Assembly (NCBI GenBank): GCA_946623915.1
Contig: CAMORQ010000087.1
Coordinates: forward strand, 1-7,426
Direction of reading: 5' to 3'
Length of the DNA stretch: 7,426 nt
From: an uncultured Coriobacteriaceae bacterium
Lineage (GTDB): Bacteria; Actinomycetota; Coriobacteriia; Coriobacteriales; Eggerthellaceae
A model generated the notes under the pieces. The model was not told the origin of the DNA. It searched no databases and saw nothing but the letters and a program-made list of their open reading frames with translations. Below, in pieces: positions 5,678 through 7,426 of this stretch. Position 1 is the stretch's first letter, and each line of letters opens with the position of its first letter. A program made the position numbers and the translations under genes.

Positions 5678-6748
5678 ATGAAGAACAGTCTTGCACTGAA
5701 AATAGGAGTGACCGCAGCCGTGATTTTGGCTTTGGTCGGCGGCGGCATCGCGTTTTCCCAAGTGCTTGCTCCGCCGAAGGTAGTCGAGCCGGCGTCTTCG
5801 TCGACTCCCGTGGTCAAGCCCAAGATATCTGACAGACCGGCGATCGTACCCGCCGCTGCGTCTTCGTCGTCATCTTCATCTTCTTCGAAGCCTCCCGTGC
5901 GCGAGGAAGAACCAAAGCCCGAGCGTGAGCCCTACTACGTGATGCTTATCGGCAACGACACGCGCAAGGGCACGGTTGACGAAGGACTGGAGAAATTCAA
6001 GGACGATAGGCGCAGTGCCGACACCATCATGCTCGTGCGCATCGATCCGAAGGATTACGTCGTTTCGATCCTCTCGATTCCACGCGAAACCCCCAGCCGC
6101 TATCAGGGTAAGAACCGCCGTCTTAGCACGGTTTACCAGGATGGATGGGATGAATCGATCATCGGTGCCGTTAAAGAGATAACCGGGATAGAGGCGAAGT
6201 ATTATCTGGATATGACATTCGCGCAGTTCGTGAACTTCTACAACGCCATCGGCGGAGTTGACGTAAACGCGGCTATACCCATTAACCATCCCGACATCAT
6301 GACCGGCGAAGAGATTTACATCGATGCCGGCGAGCAGCATCTCAACGGCAACGAGGCGCTCGTGTTCGCCCGTGTGCGCAAGATGTACGCATACGGAGAT
6401 GCGTGCCGGCAGTATAACAGCCGCCATATGGTCATGACGACCATCCGGCAGGCGGCTAGCGACCCCGGGCTCGCCATGCGCAATCTGGACATCCTGTTAG
6501 GCCATGTGGCAACAAACTGGCCTGTTGAGGAACTGAAGGCGGAGGTGCAGAATTTCGTCGAGCATGCCGACCGGATAACGTTCTACGAAGGCACGGGTCC
6601 CTACGAGGGCGATCCGAACCCCGATTTCGGCGGCACATGGGTCTGCTACGAGGCGCCGGAAACATGGGCTGCACTCGTGGAAGAGTTCAAGAACGGACGC
6701 GACCCGTCGACGGTCTACCCCCTGGCTCCGATGAACGCCGCCGCCTAG
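5678..6748 (+). CDS. LCP-family (LytR-CpsA-Psr) protein, second and divergent member
   Basis: This protein has 356 residues, 37 bp after the first LCP gene, with a strong AGGAG (5667-5671) six bases before ATG and no terminator between, so the two are probably cotranscribed. The N-terminus is short and has one membrane helix (about 5-27). An exposed Pro/Ser linker includes nine consecutive Ser (62-70). The LCP domain begins near Tyr86: MLIGNDTR, RSADTIML (Arg112, Asp115), SIPRE (Arg136, Glu137), DMTFAQFVNFYNAIGGV, ARVRK (Arg232, Arg234). Compared with its neighbour, the usual Asp of IPRD is Glu, the His of RxRH is Lys, and RSD has one extra residue. It keeps the YEGTGP, WVCYEAP and DPSTV C-terminal blocks, showing the two are paralogues. 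It may be active with a different acceptor or polymer, or be an accessory partner. Confidence 0.9.
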   Translation: MKNSLALKIGVTAAVILALVGGGIAFSQVLAPPKVVEPASSSTPVVKPKISDRPAIVPAAASSSSSSSSSKPPVREEEPKPEREPYYVMLIGNDTRKGTVDEGLEKFKDDRRSADTIMLVRIDPKDYVVSILSIPRETPSRYQGKNRRLSTVYQDGWDESIIGAVKEITGIEAKYYLDMTFAQFVNFYNAIGGVDVNAAIPINHPDIMTGEEIYIDAGEQHLNGNEALVFARVRKMYAYGDACRQYNSRHMVMTTIRQAASDPGLAMRNLDILLGHVATNWPVEELKAEVQNFVEHADRITFYEGTGPYEGDPNPDFGGTWVCYEAPETWAALVEEFKNGRDPSTVYPLAPMNAAA

Positions 6749-6771
6749 CAATCCGCCACTTGCATTCCGCG

Positions 6772-6816
6772 CCCTGCTTGCAGGGTCGAGGTTAGGGTTG
6801 CCTTGCAAGTCAAGGC
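6772..6816. terminator. Two short hairpins after the LCP operon
   Basis: CCCTGC (6772-6777) pairs with GCAGGG (6780-6785), and GCCTTG (6800-6805) pairs with CAAGGC (6811-6816) around a 5-nt loop. They start about 24 bases after the second LCP stop. Neither is followed by a T-run, so termination activity is only suggested by position in a convergent gap. The rest of 6749-6920 shows no coding sequence I can support. Confidence 0.35.
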
Positions 6817-6889
6817 GCCCAATCTTGTGTGGATTCGTCGCCTCGGTTTGCAGCTACAGGGCAGCTTGGGCGTGCAGACTCCCTTTGGG

Positions 6890-6921
6890 CTGGGTGCCGA
6901 TGGCGCCCAGCGATGGCACCC
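6890..6921. terminator. Nested hairpins at the convergent gene ends
   Basis: CTGGGTGCC (6890-6898) pairs with GGCGCCCAG (6902-6910) around a 3-nt loop, with one G-U pair when read on the plus strand. GGGTGCC (6892-6898) can instead pair with GGCACCC (6915-6921), whose last base lies in the glycosyltransferase stop codon (TAG, 6923-6921 on the minus strand). The two structures are mutually exclusive. This may serve as a terminator for the minus-strand gene, but there is no U-tract. Confidence 0.35.
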
Positions 6922-7426
6922 TAGCGTTCTTTGCGGGCGATACGTGCGGCGATGCGCGGAATGCGGGCGATGGCGTCGCCTGTGCGCCAGGTTTTCGAGG
7001 CGTACACTTCTGCAAGTTCATTGCGCGCTTCGTCCAGTTCGCGTTGCGCACGTGTAAGCGCACGAGCGCGCTGCAGTCCATGTATGGCGAAGTTTGCCAG
7101 ATCGGCGGCGTTCAGTCCGTCCACGAAGGGTGCCAGTTCTTCTTCCGTGCATTCGGTGACGTCTAGCGCCATGATATCGCGCAGTTCGTTGATCCGTTGC
7201 GCAAACGCTCCCACGAAATCGGGCGAGTAGTCTGCCGCGTGTTCTTCCAGCCACCGCTGCATTTCCTGCGTGATTGCAAAAAAGCTGGCCACGTTGCGCA
7301 CGCCGCGCTTCGCCGTCGTTATGGAGTCGGCCCGCACGCGGCGCAGGTAGAGTCCTTCGTTCAGAAAGACGGCGCGTCGCGCCGTCGCATGGAGCAGGGG
7401 GCTGAACAGTTCGTCTTCGTGCAGAA
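6921..7426 (-). CDS. Family-2 glycosyltransferase, C-terminal part (5' end outside the window)
   Basis: The reading frame is open from the right edge (first full codon at 7424-7422) to TAG at 6923-6921, giving 167 residues of an incomplete protein. It enters with LHEDELFSPLL, then YLRRVRADSITT: the HED block and the RxxSI block are familiar from the end of the GT2 (GT-A fold) catalytic domain, where HED contributes to the acceptor/catalytic region. The remainder is helical (TEEELAPFVDGL, then RARALTRAQRELDEARNELAEV) and ends in SKTWRTGDAIARIPR and a basic tail, the type of C-terminus often seen in wall-polymer GT2 enzymes. A GTG at 7337 could look like a start, but the conserved motifs lie upstream of it, so it is internal. 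The gene converges on the LCP operon. Sugar donor and product cannot be told. Confidence 0.8.
   Translation of the reverse strand, partial: LHEDELFSPLLHATARRAVFLNEGLYLRRVRADSITTAKRGVRNVASFFAITQEMQRWLEEHAADYSPDFVGAFAQRINELRDIMALDVTECTEEELAPFVDGLNAADLANFAIHGLQRARALTRAQRELDEARNELAEVYASKTWRTGDAIARIPRIAARIARKER

Noticed and set aside
6798..7166. Plus-strand open frame running from the intergenic gap into the glycosyltransferase
   Set aside because: It has no convincing ribosome binding site, a Cys-rich unstructured translation, and is antisense to a gene with GT2 motifs.

Overview
The window is high-GC, tightly packed and dominated by exported or membrane-anchored proteins. The combination of subtilisin-like proteases with repeated beta-sandwich tails, serine-rich membrane-anchored proteins and tandem LytR-CpsA-Psr (LCP) proteins suggests a Gram-positive actinobacterium of the Coriobacteriia type (Eggerthellaceae-like). 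This assignment is inferred from gene style only; no rRNA or other marker gene is present.

Layout: (1) Bases 1-48 are the last 15 codons of an upstream gene whose C-terminus matches the C-terminal repeat of the next gene, so two related surface proteins lie in tandem. (2) The gap between them (49-174) holds two copies of a 34-bp direct repeat, each with a dyad (TGACAAA...TTTGTCA). (3) 175-3060 encodes a 961-residue secreted S8 subtilase with signal peptide, propeptide, catalytic domain, two YTG/GIGxxRG-type surface repeats and three 101-residue repeats carrying a near-invariant ARKPPMAWR motif. (4) 3189-4217 encodes a protein with an N-terminal membrane anchor, a very long serine-rich stalk (25 uninterrupted Ser, partly built from a 9-bp tandem repeat) and a small C-terminal domain of unknown family. 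(5) 4218-4356 is a dense regulatory gap: three TTCAT units at exactly 11-bp spacing, a perfect 12-bp stem-loop and a consensus TATAAT. (6) 4357-5640 and 5678-6748 encode two divergent LCP-family proteins, 37 bp apart and very probably one operon. (7) 6749-6920 is a convergent intergenic gap with several short hairpins and no gene. (8) 6921-7426, minus strand, is the C-terminal part of a family-2 glycosyltransferase running off the window.

How they fit together: LCP proteins transfer undecaprenyl-linked glycopolymers to peptidoglycan or protein, and GT2 enzymes build such polymers, so the right half looks like part of a cell-envelope glycopolymer locus. The serine-rich protein and the subtilase are exposed at or beyond the same cell surface and may be clients or processors there, but that link rests only on adjacency. 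The least explained elements are the ARKPPMAWR repeat family shared by tandem genes, the paired dyad repeats before the subtilase, and the TTCAT/stem-loop/-10 arrangement before the LCP operon.
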